Shown here: in pieces, positions 7,752 to 18,636 of the stretch
How positions within the stretch are numbered: the first letter of the stretch is position 1
How the letters are laid out: each line of letters begins with the position of its first letter
Origin: Flavobacteriales bacterium
GTDB lineage: Bacteria > Bacteroidota > Bacteroidia > Flavobacteriales_D > Crocinitomicaceae
DNA: 33,554 bases
NCBI GenBank assembly: GCA_015665275.1
Contig: JADFAL010000086.1
Span: 1 to 33,554 of the forward strand
Direction of reading: 5' to 3'
Translations under genes and position numbers: made by a program
Notes under the pieces: generated by a model
Seen by the model: the letters and a program-made list of their open reading frames with translations, nothing else
Databases searched by the model: none
Told to the model about the DNA's origin: nothing

Positions 7752-9320
7752 ATGGACAACCAACAAGATAAACCGCGCAAAACTGCAAATAAAACCAATC
7801 GATTGGGAGCAATTACCGGCGATATGGGACGTATCCCTCCGCAGTCTGTGGATCTTGAAAAAGCCGTTCTTGGAGCTATGATGCTCGAGAAAAATGCTGT
7901 TACGGATACCATAGACATCCTCATGCAGGAAAGTTTCTATGATCCAAAACACCAATACATTTTTGGTGCAATTAAGGAATTGTTCGGATCGTCAAAACCC
8001 ATTGATATTCTAACGGTTACCGATAAGTTGAAGCAGAATGGCGAATTGGAAGCTGCTGGTGGTGCTGTCTATATTTCACAACTGACCAACCGAATTGCCT
8101 CTACAGCACATGTCGAATACCATGCGCGTGTAATTGCTGAGAAGTATATCAAGCGCGAGTTGATTCGAATGAGTTCTGAAGTAATGAAGGAAGCGTTCGA
8201 CGATACCAACGATGTTTTCGATGTGCTCAACAAAGCAGAAGGCGATCTTTTTAAGATTGCAGAAAACAACATGGGGAAATCGGTGGACATCATGCAAAAT
8301 GTAGTCCGCGAAGCCATTGAGGAAATTGAGAAAGCCTCTCAAAATTCTGATGGAATTTCCGGAATCCCAACAGGCTTCTACGGATTAGACAAACTGACGG
8401 CCGGTTGGCAACGATCGGATATGATTGTACTGGCAGCGCGTCCTGCGATGGGAAAAACAGCATTTGTATTGTCCATGGCTCGAAATACGGCCGTTGACTT
8501 CAATCAAGGAGTTGCCATCTTTTCATTAGAGATGTCCTCCGTTCAATTGGTAAAACGTTTGATTTCTTCCGAAACTCGCTTACCAGCTGAGAAATTGAGA
8601 AAGGGTGACTTACGCGACGATGAGTTCCAACAACTCCACTCTAGAATTACGAAGCTTTCAACAGCTCCAATATATATTGACGATACGCCAGGAATTAGTG
8701 TTTTCGACCTTCGTGCAAAATGCCGTCGTTTGAAAATGCAATACGATATTCAAATTGTCATTATTGACTACTTGCAACTAATGACGGCTGGAGGAAGTAA
8801 AGGACAGGGAAACCGAGAGCAAGAGATTTCAACCATCTCTCGTTCCATTAAAGAAATTGCAAAAGAACTAAACATCCCCGTTATTGCCCTTTCACAGTTA
8901 AGTCGATCGGTGGAGCAACGTGGTGGAGATAAACGTCCGGTACTTTCCGATCTTCGTGAATCAGGAGCGATTGAGCAGGATGCTGATATTGTTTCCTTTA
9001 TTTACCGCCCGGAGTATTACGGTTTCTTGCAAGATGAAGAAGGAAACTCCAATGCAGGCGTGGGTGAAATTATTGTGGCGAAACACCGTAATGGTGGATT
9101 GGAAAATATCCGTTTGAGATTCATCAAAGAATTCGCTCGTTTTGACAATATAGAAGGTTTCGATGCAGATCCTGAAATGTCTAGTTCTGCCAATTTAACG
9201 GCCAATGCGTCGTTTGATGATCAAGGCGTTGGAAGTTACACCGTACCAAGTAAAATGAACTCATTCGACGACGAAGCAAACGACTTTGACCTTTCGGATG
9301 GAGAAGATTCTCCGTTTTAG
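7752..9320 (+). CDS. dnaB: Replicative DNA helicase DnaB
   Basis: The hexameric 5'-3' helicase of the replication fork. It has 522 residues, longer than E. coli DnaB (471) because of an N-terminal ~28-residue basic tail and a ~70-residue acidic C-terminal tail. The N-terminal domain starts at PPQSVDLEKAVLGAMM. The RecA-like motor has Walker A AARPAMGKTAF (about 228-238), SLEMS, Walker B VIIDYLQLM, LSQLSRSVEQRG, and LRESGAIEQDADIV with the arginine finger region. No intein interrupts it. The next gene starts 23 bp downstream without a terminator and may be co-transcribed. Confidence 0.97.
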   Translation: MDNQQDKPRKTANKTNRLGAITGDMGRIPPQSVDLEKAVLGAMMLEKNAVTDTIDILMQESFYDPKHQYIFGAIKELFGSSKPIDILTVTDKLKQNGELEAAGGAVYISQLTNRIASTAHVEYHARVIAEKYIKRELIRMSSEVMKEAFDDTNDVFDVLNKAEGDLFKIAENNMGKSVDIMQNVVREAIEEIEKASQNSDGISGIPTGFYGLDKLTAGWQRSDMIVLAARPAMGKTAFVLSMARNTAVDFNQGVAIFSLEMSSVQLVKRLISSETRLPAEKLRKGDLRDDEFQQLHSRITKLSTAPIYIDDTPGISVFDLRAKCRRLKMQYDIQIVIIDYLQLMTAGGSKGQGNREQEISTISRSIKEIAKELNIPVIALSQLSRSVEQRGGDKRPVLSDLRESGAIEQDADIVSFIYRPEYYGFLQDEEGNSNAGVGEIIVAKHRNGGLENIRLRFIKEFARFDNIEGFDADPEMSSSANLTANASFDDQGVGSYTVPSKMNSFDDEANDFDLSDGEDSPF

Positions 9321-9343
9321 GTATCGTTTTTGATAGATTTTTA

Positions 9344-10621
9344 ATGATGAAGCAAGTTCTAATTATTTTCTCGGCACTTATTCTCTCCTTTCAGGGGAAT
9401 GCCTCTCAATTGCTGATTCCTATGGACGAATCGCAATCCAATCATTTAAAAGCATATGGAGTCGCATACTACGTTTTAGAAAGCGAAGTAGTCATTGATT
9501 GGCTCTTAAACTACCGTGGCGGTTCTTTCTTAATGCCGCATTTAACGGCCATCGAAGAAGAATTGGTGCTTCGCGGTGTTAGCTACGAAATCATTGCTGA
9601 CGCACAGGCGGCGGGCATAAAAGAAGAAATTGGGAATCCAGAAGTAAACATGGAGGTCGTTCAATTGGAAAAGGCTCCCAAAGTTGCTGTTTATACTCCA
9701 GGAGGAAAACAACCATGGGACGATGCCGTAACGCTGGTCATGGAATACGCGGAAATTCCGTATGAAAAAATATACGATTCGGCCATTGTAACTGGAGTGC
9801 TTCCAGAATACGACTGGCTCCACCTCCATCACGAAGACTTTACAGGACAATACGGAAAATTCTACGCGAGCTTCCGGTCCTATGCATGGTACAAACAGCA
9901 AGTTGCGGATTTGGAAGCCTCGGCTGCCCAATTGGGATTCAGTAAGGTTTCTGAAATGAAATTAGCCGTTGCAACAAACATTAAGAACTTCGTCGCTGGC
10001 GGAGGGTTCCTTTTCACAATGTGTAGCGGAACCGACAGCTTTGATATTGGATTGTCTGCGCACGAAACAGACATTTGTGAAGTCATGTTCGATGGAGACC
10101 CAGCGGATCCTAACGCTCAAAGTAAATTAGATTTTGACAACACGCTTGCCTTTGAAAACTTTGAATTGGTTCGCGATCCCCTAACCTATGAGTATTCCAG
10201 CATCGATGGAACCGAACTAAGGAACAGAAGATTACCGGAAGCCGTTGCAGCCAAGGGAGATAAGTTTACATTGTTCGAATTCTCAGCAAAATGGGATATT
10301 GTACCCACCATGCTAACCCAATGTCATACCGATGTTGTGAACGGATTCATGGGACAAACAACCGATTTCAAAAAAGACTTTATTAAGTCGAATGTGTTAA
10401 TCATGGGCGAATCAAAAGCCTACAATACAGCACGTTATATTCACGGAGAAATGGGACAAGGAACTTGGACTTTTTATGGTGGCCACGATCCAGAAGACTA
10501 TCAGCACCGCGTCGGAGATCCACCAACGGATTTAAACTTGCATCCTAACTCACCAGGCTACCGATTGATTCTCAACAACATATTATTTCCCGCCGCGAAA
10601 AAGAAGAAGCGTAAAACTTAG
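9344..10621 (+). CDS. Exported protein of a conserved Bacteroidetes family with amidotransferase/ThuA-like core
   Basis: A 425-residue protein with a signal peptide (about 1-20, ending near GNASQ). Conserved-looking blocks are LLIPMDESQSNHLKAYGVAY, LLNYRGGSFL, AVYTPGGKQPWDDAVT, LHLHHEDFTGQYGKF (159-173) and GGGFLFTMCSGTDSFDIG (219-236). Others are YIHGEMGQGTWTFYGGHD and a Lys/Arg-rich C-terminus. An acidic His-rich strand followed by FVAGGGFLFTMC (Cys227) recalls the nucleophile elbow of class I amidotransferase or ThuA-like folds. From memory, homologues are often named 'asparagine synthetase B'; I see neither its N-terminal Cys nor its ATP-binding synthase domain, so that name looks wrong. 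Function unknown. The ATG at 9347 is an alternative start. Confidence 0.75.
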   Translation: MMKQVLIIFSALILSFQGNASQLLIPMDESQSNHLKAYGVAYYVLESEVVIDWLLNYRGGSFLMPHLTAIEEELVLRGVSYEIIADAQAAGIKEEIGNPEVNMEVVQLEKAPKVAVYTPGGKQPWDDAVTLVMEYAEIPYEKIYDSAIVTGVLPEYDWLHLHHEDFTGQYGKFYASFRSYAWYKQQVADLEASAAQLGFSKVSEMKLAVATNIKNFVAGGGFLFTMCSGTDSFDIGLSAHETDICEVMFDGDPADPNAQSKLDFDNTLAFENFELVRDPLTYEYSSIDGTELRNRRLPEAVAAKGDKFTLFEFSAKWDIVPTMLTQCHTDVVNGFMGQTTDFKKDFIKSNVLIMGESKAYNTARYIHGEMGQGTWTFYGGHDPEDYQHRVGDPPTDLNLHPNSPGYRLILNNILFPAAKKKKRKT

Positions 10622-10686
10622 ACATTTCTTTTTTATTTTCCTGTCAGTTTCGTAATTTAAAAGCCTAAGCTATATTACTTAAAACT

Positions 10687-13600
10687 ATGAACAGGAACCT
10701 TTTGACGGTAGCAGCCGTCGCGTTGGGTCTGTCCGCATTCGGTCAAACACAACAAGTAGGTCAAGAAAACCTTACACCTTCTACAACTAGTCCCTCTGCA
10801 TTACCCAATATTTCGCATCAATCAGATCGCACCATTTCCACAAATGGTCCGCTACAGATTTCTCCGACAGGAGCCAATACTTCTGGAGCCCATTCTTGTG
10901 CTATGCATGATTTGAATGAAGCGCACTATGCTTCGCGTGGTCTTTTGAACGAATACCATCAAAGCGCCATGACGGGGGCACAAAATGCAGGAAATTTAAA
11001 TTTCCCTGAGACACCTAATCCCAATGAGATTTCGGTGATCTTCCACGTGGTACACAATCCCAACAATCCAGCTGAGAACGTTTCAAATGCACAAATCATG
11101 GCATTGTTCACGGAACTTCAAGAGGATTATCAGCTTTTGAACTCTGATCAATCAATGGTTCGAGGTGGATTTGGATTTACTCCAGCAGATTGTGATATCA
11201 ATTTCTGCTTGGCAACCCAAGATCCCAACGGAGTTCCATTAACGGAGGTAGGAGTTGTTCGTGTATCAACTACGGAAGATTATTACGATCATGCAAATGG
11301 CGAAGAGAACAAAATGAAATCTTCAGCTACAGGTGGATCTGATATTTGGAACCGAAACAACTATTTGAACATTTGGGTTTGTGATATTACAAACGGATTA
11401 AACTATGGAACGGCTGGATATGCTTATCGCCCTACTCCAACGCTTCTCCCAAGCCCTTCAATTGACGGTATTGTAATAGATTACAACCTTGGATTTGGAT
11501 CAAATGTATTAACGCATGAGGTAGGTCACTACCTTGGATTGGATCACACTTGGGGTGGATCAGGAAGTTGTACAAGTGATGACGGATTTACGGATACTCC
11601 GAATACTATTGGGCCTGCAGACCAGCAGCCAGGATTTAGCTGTGGAATTGCAAACTTCCAAACATGTGGAGCAACTGAAGTTCAATACGAAAACTACATG
11701 GATTACGCTACAGGATGTACGTACATGTTTACACAGGATCAGGCAAACTACATGCTTTCCATATTGCAAGGAATTCGAGGTTCCTTATTGCTTTCACCAG
11801 GATGTGATCCAACGAACACGCCTCCGAACTCAGCATTTTCGTCCTTCCCGGCTGGACCATTTCCGGTTATTATTCCTCAGAATGCAAGTGTGAACTTCTA
11901 CGATCAATCCACAAACGTTCCGACGGGTTGGGCATGGACAATTTCTGGAACTCAGGGGACTGACTGGCAGTGGATTGGAGGTACAAACCAAAACTCTCAA
12001 GATCCAGTTGCTGAATTCTATACAGTAGGAACTTACGATGTAACATTAGCAGCATCGAATGGATTTGGTACAGATGCTACACCGGCTATTGAAAATACAT
12101 ACGTTCAAGTAGCCGCAGCGGCTACCGGAATTGGATGTGATACACTTCGCAACTGGATCCCAGGTGATCCTGCTGGAGAAATTGGATGGCAAGCTCCATC
12201 AGCTGGTGCCGTGAATGGTCATGCGTTAATCGGTACTGACAATGCATTCGAATGGGCTCAGCCAATGACTTCTCCCACTACAACGGACATTCGAGCTATA
12301 GAATATGCTGCCGTAAATGTAGACGGTACAACAGGTGAGGTTATCTGGAAAATCTATGCTGACAACGCAGGAACACCAGGAGCTGTTCTTGGAGCAGATA
12401 CAGTACAACTTCAAAATATTGCTGAAGGTGCGTGGAATCAAATTGACGTAGTTCCACCAGTGACTGGTATTGCTGGTAATTTCTGGGTAGGATTCGAAAT
12501 TGATTACACCAACCCAGGTGATACATTCGTCGTATTTACTCAATTAGCAGCAAGTGCTGCTGCAAACACCGATTGGTGGTATGATGGAACTGCTTGGGAA
12601 AGCATTGCAACAACTACTGGAAACGCAGCAGGAACTCATAGCTTAGTAGATGTACTGACATCCACGGGTGCTGAACCTTCAATGGACTTCACTGCTACTG
12701 GAGATAGTGTGTGTCAAGGTGGAGATATTTTGGTTGACGGATCTATCTCAACAAACAACCAAGATTACCGCTGGTATATTGATGACACGTTCCCGAACTT
12801 GTCAAACCCAGTATTGGATCAGTCAACTAGTTCAAGTAACACATTTAACTTTCCTTACGCTCCCGGAACATATTATATGTATCTGTTCGGAGACGGATCT
12901 TGTTTAACATCAGGTGTATACCTTCCAATTGAAGTTTTAGCACCGGTTTCAGCTACTGTGACACCAACAGCTACTACTTGTGGCAACAACAATGGCACGA
13001 TTACCGTGACTGGAGAAGCAGGTGGAGATGGTACGTATTACTACAGTCTTGATGGAACAAACTATCAAGTAAGCAATACATTCTCTGGATTGGCTCCAGG
13101 AGACTACGACGTTTATGTTGCAACTCTTGGTGACAACTGTGAAGCGGTTTACACCGTAAATGTTGCTACTTCGACTCCGGCAACTGCAACAGCAAGTGCA
13201 AGTCAGGCAATTTGTCCAGGACAGAATGCTACTATTACAGCAACAGGTGGCGGATCATACGATTGGTCGGATGGTTTCGCTTCTATTGGAACTGGTGCTT
13301 CTGAAACAGTATCACCAGCGGTAACCACGCAGTACAGCTGTTTAGTTACTGACGGATTTGGATGTCAAACAACAGTTTACACAACTGTAAACGTGAACAT
13401 TCCGATTCCTCCAACGGTATCAGCAAGTGGTTCTGCAACCATTTGTGCTGGATCAACAGTTGATTTGACTTCTTCTACTCCAACGGGTAATGTTTGGAAC
13501 ACGACTGAAACAAGTTCAACTATTACAGTTGGTACTGCAGGTAGCTACACGGTAACTTCTGACGATGCAAATGGATGTCCTGCGACATCAGCACCATTCG

Positions 13601-14787
13601 TGGTAACAGTGAACGCGGCACCAGCAATTACTTCAGGAACTGTTAACGATCCTACTTCTTGTGGATTTTCTACAGGTTCTATCCAGGTAACGGGTGCTAG
13701 TTCTGGTACTGTATCATGGACAGGAACAGCTTCTGGAACTTCAGGCGGATCTGTTTCTCTTCCATACGACATTACGGGATTGGCAGCAGGGTCTTACAAC
13801 ATTACGCTAGTTGATGGAAATGGATGTACGTCTAACCTGTTAGCGCAGCCATTGAACGATCCAAACCCTCCAACGACACCAACGATCTCCAATACAGGAG
13901 CATTGACATTCTGTGACGGAGGTTCAGTAACTCTTACTTCTTCATACGCTGGAGCTGGAAACAACTGGACAACTGGTGAGACTGCGGACAATATTACTGT
14001 TACAACTTCTCAAACAATCTCAGTAACGTATACAGACGGAACTGGATGTTCTTCAACGTCTACATCGATCACTGTAACGGTGAATCCACTTCCAAGCGCA
14101 CCAACAATCACGCCTAGTGGATCAACCACGATTTGTAATGGTGAAACGGTAACATTGAGTTCATCTCAGGGAACTGGAAATGTTTGGTCCACTGGAGCAA
14201 CAACCCAAGACATCGATGTAACAACTACCAGTACAATCGACGTGATTTACACAGATGCGAATGGATGTTCTGCGACTTCATCTCCAATCACAATCACAGT
14301 AAATCCACTTCCAACAGTTGCATTGGCAGCATTGAATCAGGTTTGTGATTACACGCCTAGCTTCACATTGTCTGGCGGAACTCCTGCAGGAGGCACTTAC
14401 TCTGGACCTGGTGTTACTGGTGGAGATTTTGATCCGGCAACGGCAGGATTGGGAACTCACACAATTACTTATGAATACACAGATGGAAATGGATGTACGA
14501 ACACGGCAACGCAAGATATTCTTGTAGACCCATGTGTTTCTATCGACGAAGTAACGCAAGCAGGATTGTTGATCTACCCGAACCCAACTGACAACGTAAT
14601 CTTCGTTGAGTTGGAGGGAGAGTTTGATTACACAGTTCAAGATACTCGTGGTCGTTTGACCACTAGCGGAAATGCAAATAATAAAGCAAGCATTTCATTG
14701 TCAAGTGTGGAAACAGGCGTTTACTTTATCAATGTAACTGATAAGGCGAATGACTCCGTTTCAACCACGCGAGTAGTGAAGCGCTAA
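10687..14787 (+). CDS. T9SS-secreted M43-family metalloprotease with PKD and Ig-like repeats
   Basis: A 1366-residue secreted zinc protease. After the signal peptide (about 1-20) and a Ser/Thr-rich propeptide-like region, the pappalysin-type catalytic domain runs from about 110 to 375. The zinc site is HEVGHYLGLDH (277-287), and ENYMDYATGC supplies the Met-turn. WGGSGSCTSDDGFTDTP and NTCG-like cysteines are typical of M43. A PKD-like module (about 380-475) and a jelly-roll-like stretch follow. Next come a SprB-like repeat (TTCGNNNGTITVTGEAGGDGTYYYSLDG), several Ig-like repeats, and a type A T9SS sorting domain from about 1294 (LLIYPNPTDNVIFVEL to the final VVKR). The sorting domain is removed on export. 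It is probably cell-surface bound or released. A strong terminator follows. Confidence 0.93.
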   Translation: MNRNLLTVAAVALGLSAFGQTQQVGQENLTPSTTSPSALPNISHQSDRTISTNGPLQISPTGANTSGAHSCAMHDLNEAHYASRGLLNEYHQSAMTGAQNAGNLNFPETPNPNEISVIFHVVHNPNNPAENVSNAQIMALFTELQEDYQLLNSDQSMVRGGFGFTPADCDINFCLATQDPNGVPLTEVGVVRVSTTEDYYDHANGEENKMKSSATGGSDIWNRNNYLNIWVCDITNGLNYGTAGYAYRPTPTLLPSPSIDGIVIDYNLGFGSNVLTHEVGHYLGLDHTWGGSGSCTSDDGFTDTPNTIGPADQQPGFSCGIANFQTCGATEVQYENYMDYATGCTYMFTQDQANYMLSILQGIRGSLLLSPGCDPTNTPPNSAFSSFPAGPFPVIIPQNASVNFYDQSTNVPTGWAWTISGTQGTDWQWIGGTNQNSQDPVAEFYTVGTYDVTLAASNGFGTDATPAIENTYVQVAAAATGIGCDTLRNWIPGDPAGEIGWQAPSAGAVNGHALIGTDNAFEWAQPMTSPTTTDIRAIEYAAVNVDGTTGEVIWKIYADNAGTPGAVLGADTVQLQNIAEGAWNQIDVVPPVTGIAGNFWVGFEIDYTNPGDTFVVFTQLAASAAANTDWWYDGTAWESIATTTGNAAGTHSLVDVLTSTGAEPSMDFTATGDSVCQGGDILVDGSISTNNQDYRWYIDDTFPNLSNPVLDQSTSSSNTFNFPYAPGTYYMYLFGDGSCLTSGVYLPIEVLAPVSATVTPTATTCGNNNGTITVTGEAGGDGTYYYSLDGTNYQVSNTFSGLAPGDYDVYVATLGDNCEAVYTVNVATSTPATATASASQAICPGQNATITATGGGSYDWSDGFASIGTGASETVSPAVTTQYSCLVTDGFGCQTTVYTTVNVNIPIPPTVSASGSATICAGSTVDLTSSTPTGNVWNTTETSSTITVGTAGSYTVTSDDANGCPATSAPFVVTVNAAPAITSGTVNDPTSCGFSTGSIQVTGASSGTVSWTGTASGTSGGSVSLPYDITGLAAGSYNITLVDGNGCTSNLLAQPLNDPNPPTTPTISNTGALTFCDGGSVTLTSSYAGAGNNWTTGETADNITVTTSQTISVTYTDGTGCSSTSTSITVTVNPLPSAPTITPSGSTTICNGETVTLSSSQGTGNVWSTGATTQDIDVTTTSTIDVIYTDANGCSATSSPITITVNPLPTVALAALNQVCDYTPSFTLSGGTPAGGTYSGPGVTGGDFDPATAGLGTHTITYEYTDGNGCTNTATQDILVDPCVSIDEVTQAGLLIYPNPTDNVIFVELEGEFDYTVQDTRGRLTTSGNANNKASISLSSVETGVYFINVTDKANDSVSTTRVVKR
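13390..14530 (+). repeat. Internal Ig-like repeat tract of the metalloprotease gene
   Basis: Repeated units of about 74 codons recur inside the coding sequence. Two copies of the segment encoding TVNPLP lie about 222 bp apart (near 14080 and 14302). The segments encoding DANGC..TS recur near 13565 and 14258, with similar ones near 13815, 14035 and 14480. DNA similarity is local, as expected for domain repeats made by duplication and then drift. Confidence 0.6.
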
Positions 14788-14807
14788 TAAATAGATCTTT
14801 AAAGTCT

Positions 14808-14848
14808 AGCCCCGGTCATCGAGCTTGTCGAGATACCGGGGCTTTTTT
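14808..14848 (+). terminator. Rho-independent terminator after the metalloprotease gene
   Basis: AGCCCCGGT (14808-14816) pairs with ACCGGGGCT (14835-14843), followed by six T's (14843-14848). Between the arms, TCGA..TCGA (TCGAGCTTGTCGA) can form a second stem tier. It sits 21 bp after the stop codon. Confidence 0.9.
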
Positions 14849-14855
14849 GTGCCTT

Positions 14856-14932
14856 AGAATTTGTTAAAGAAGATTAATGAATTAGAAAACAGGTATTTAT
14901 ACCTACCCTACAAAAATTCAGAATTTGTTAAA
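14856..14932. repeat. Direct repeats and palindrome upstream of the TIR gene
   Basis: AGAATTTGTTAAA occurs exactly twice, at 14856-14868 and 14920-14932. Between the copies lies the perfect inverted repeat AGGTAT-TT-ATACCT (14891-14904). The palindrome is 60 bp upstream of the TIR-gene ATG, in a position suited to an operator. The downstream copy supplies a TTTG (14924-14927) that is 23 nt from a poor -7 match, TAAAACTG (14951-14958), which ends 6 nt before the ATG. Confidence 0.45.
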
Positions 14933-14964
14933 TTGATGACTACATACCATTAAAACTGAAATCC

Positions 14965-15519
14965 ATGTCTGAATTTAAAGCCTTTATTAGTTGTAGCTTA
15001 AGAAGCCAAGATGCACGTTTCGTAACATTCATTGAGCGCTATTTACATCAAAATGGAATCGAACCCTTTGGCACTGTTGGAAGACATGCTGCAAGTCCGC
15101 AAAACCCTGTAGAATTAATGAAAGAAAACATTGAGAAGTCAGACTTCATTGTTGTGTGCGCTACTAAAAGATACTTTCAAGAAGACATCCATAATAAGAA
15201 TCAAAAAAGTGCAGGTATTTCTGAGATGCTTCAATTTGAAAGCGGTATGGCTCACGCTAGCAGTAAACCGCTTATTGTATTTGTTGAGGAAGGAGTTAAT
15301 ATGGGCTCGGCTATCCCGAATATCACACAATACATTACAGTTAGAAAAAATGGGGACAGACTTGCATTTCAAAGAAAGACGGCCTTCGGTCTCCTTGAAA
15401 AGGTCAAAGAACAGTGCGAAGAAAACAGGTCAATGGAAATGTTCTCTGGACTTGGCGTGCTTACCGTGATTGGTCTTGCAATTTATGGTGGAGCAAAACT
15501 TCTCACCGGTAGAATATAA
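14965..15519 (+). CDS. TIR-like domain protein with C-terminal transmembrane anchor
   Basis: A 184-residue protein. Residues 1-130 look like a bacterial TIR domain. The first strand KAFISCSL is followed by a helix and NGIEPF; then SDFIVVCATKRYF is a strand of the expected type. MLQFESGMAHASSKPLIVFVEEGV (88-111) matches the motif in which a Glu (here Glu92) is the NAD-hydrolysing residue of active TIR enzymes. A linker with RSMEMF leads to one membrane segment (about 160-179, LGVLTVIGLAIYGGAKLL) and a four-residue tail. No signal peptide is seen, so the TIR domain should face the cytoplasm. It stands alone between a terminator and convergent gyrB; no sensor or partner gene is adjacent. A role in phage defence or NAD signalling is inference. 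Confidence 0.75.
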   Translation: MSEFKAFISCSLRSQDARFVTFIERYLHQNGIEPFGTVGRHAASPQNPVELMKENIEKSDFIVVCATKRYFQEDIHNKNQKSAGISEMLQFESGMAHASSKPLIVFVEEGVNMGSAIPNITQYITVRKNGDRLAFQRKTAFGLLEKVKEQCEENRSMEMFSGLGVLTVIGLAIYGGAKLLTGRI

Positions 15520-15547
15520 AAAAAAGCCCCGATCCAAAGATCGAGGC
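15518..15547 (-). terminator. Rho-independent terminator of gyrB
   Basis: Read on the minus strand, GCCTCGATC (15547-15539), loop TTTG and GATCGGGGC (15534-15526) form a 9-bp stem with one G-T pair, followed by eight T's (15525-15518). The U tract overlaps the TAA stop codon (15517-15519) of the convergent TIR gene. Confidence 0.88.
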
Positions 15548-15574
15548 CTCCCATTTGTTCGACTATTCACTTTA

Positions 15575-17569
<1,995 letters not shown>

Positions 17570-17578
17570 TCATGTACT

Positions 17579-17586
17579 CAAAGATA
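17579..17586 (-). promoter_or_regulatory. Predicted promoter of gyrB (-7 box TATCTTTG)
   Basis: The minus-strand TATCTTTG is a full TAnnTTTG match, 51 nt upstream of the gyrB ATG, giving a normal-length leader. No TTG is found 17-23 nt further upstream. Confidence 0.45.
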
Positions 17587-17766
17587 CGATAATCCCACCT
17601 TTTTTCCCATTGATTACTCCGCTAGGATTAGGGATTTATCAACATAATTTCTTTAAAATTGTTAATAGTGGCATTCAATTTGCGACTACCTCTTAAAAAC
17701 CATCCAAATCTTCATTTTATTATCCCCAAAGTGGAACTTTTTTGGACCTTTTACGTTCTAATTTTT

Positions 17767-18636
17767 ATGCGGTTGCTCCTTCTATTAATAAGTTGTTTTT
17801 TAAGCATTTCTGTCATTGCCAGCGACGGTGATTTTCAAGGCAGTTGGCAGGGCGTTATTTTGCGCGCTGGTCAACCCATGGAGAAAGGAGTCATTGTCTA
17901 TGTAGACTTTCAAGTAACAGATGGTGTACTTTCTGGATACATGAGGGAAGAGAATTACAACACCGAATATTATGCATTGAAGCAAATCAAGGGAAAACGA
18001 GTAGGAGACATTCTCAATTTCGAACAAACGGTAATAGAAGACGATAACTCGGCCTTTCGATCCAAATGGTGCATGTTTAAAGGAGAATTCGAATACGATG
18101 CTGTGAAAGGTTATCTAAATGGAACTTTTTCCAGTACCGATTGCGGGCGCATGAGTGGAAGAATCATTTTGTACAAGCAAGACTTTGAAATATCAAAAGA
18201 AGCGCAGTCCCACGCCACGCACTCCTGGTTCAAGGGCTTTGTAAACGATTACAATGACGGCTTAAGCGCTCCATCGATCCGTAAGAAAGAACGAGAAAAC
18301 TTCGTCTTTGAACCTATTTTCTTTGATTTTGATAAATCTGAAATTCGTGACGAACACAAAGATTTTTTGGATCGAATGATCCAGATTGTCAAGGGGCACT
18401 CAGATTTGCGCGTACAAGTTACAGGGCACACAGACGCTGAGGGGACCAACGGATACAATGACATCTTATCAAAAAAGCGCGCTGAAGCTATCATTAAGTA
18501 CTTTGTTGATAATGGCTTAAGCGAAGACCGTCTGAAGTTTGATTTTAAAGGAGAAAACAATCCAGCTGCCACGAACGATACCGCTGAAGGCCGTCAAAAA
18601 AACCGCCGTGTAGATTTTGAGTTCATTCTACATTAG
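17767..18636 (+). CDS. OmpA-family envelope protein with N-terminal beta domain
   Basis: A 289-residue exported protein from ATG 17767, where a clean signal peptide begins (MRLLLLLISCFLSISVIAS). Residues ~20-140 form an uncharacterised beta-rich domain (FQGSWQGVI, GRMSGRIIL), with Cys in KWCMF and STDCGRM as a possible disulfide. The C-terminal OmpA/MotB domain has FFDFDKSEI, TGHTDAEGTNGYND and LSKKRAEAIIKYF, ending NRRVDFEF. The Asp of GHTD and the Arg of KKRA are the residues that bind diaminopimelate of peptidoglycan. It likely tethers an outer-membrane or periplasmic structure to the cell wall. The upstream start at 17659 would place the signal sequence internally and is rejected. Its 3' end overlaps the convergent amidotransferase gene by 14 bp. 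Confidence 0.88.
   Translation: MRLLLLLISCFLSISVIASDGDFQGSWQGVILRAGQPMEKGVIVYVDFQVTDGVLSGYMREENYNTEYYALKQIKGKRVGDILNFEQTVIEDDNSAFRSKWCMFKGEFEYDAVKGYLNGTFSSTDCGRMSGRIILYKQDFEISKEAQSHATHSWFKGFVNDYNDGLSAPSIRKKERENFVFEPIFFDFDKSEIRDEHKDFLDRMIQIVKGHSDLRVQVTGHTDAEGTNGYNDILSKKRAEAIIKYFVDNGLSEDRLKFDFKGENNPAATNDTAEGRQKNRRVDFEFILH

Noticed and set aside
12960-14530. Repeats at first sight like a tandem or CRISPR-like array
   Set aside because: They are in frame, about 222 bp long, imperfect, and encode Ig-like domains of the metalloprotease.
17659-17766. Upstream start extending the OmpA-domain protein by 36 residues
   Set aside because: It would bury a textbook signal peptide that begins at Met encoded at 17767.
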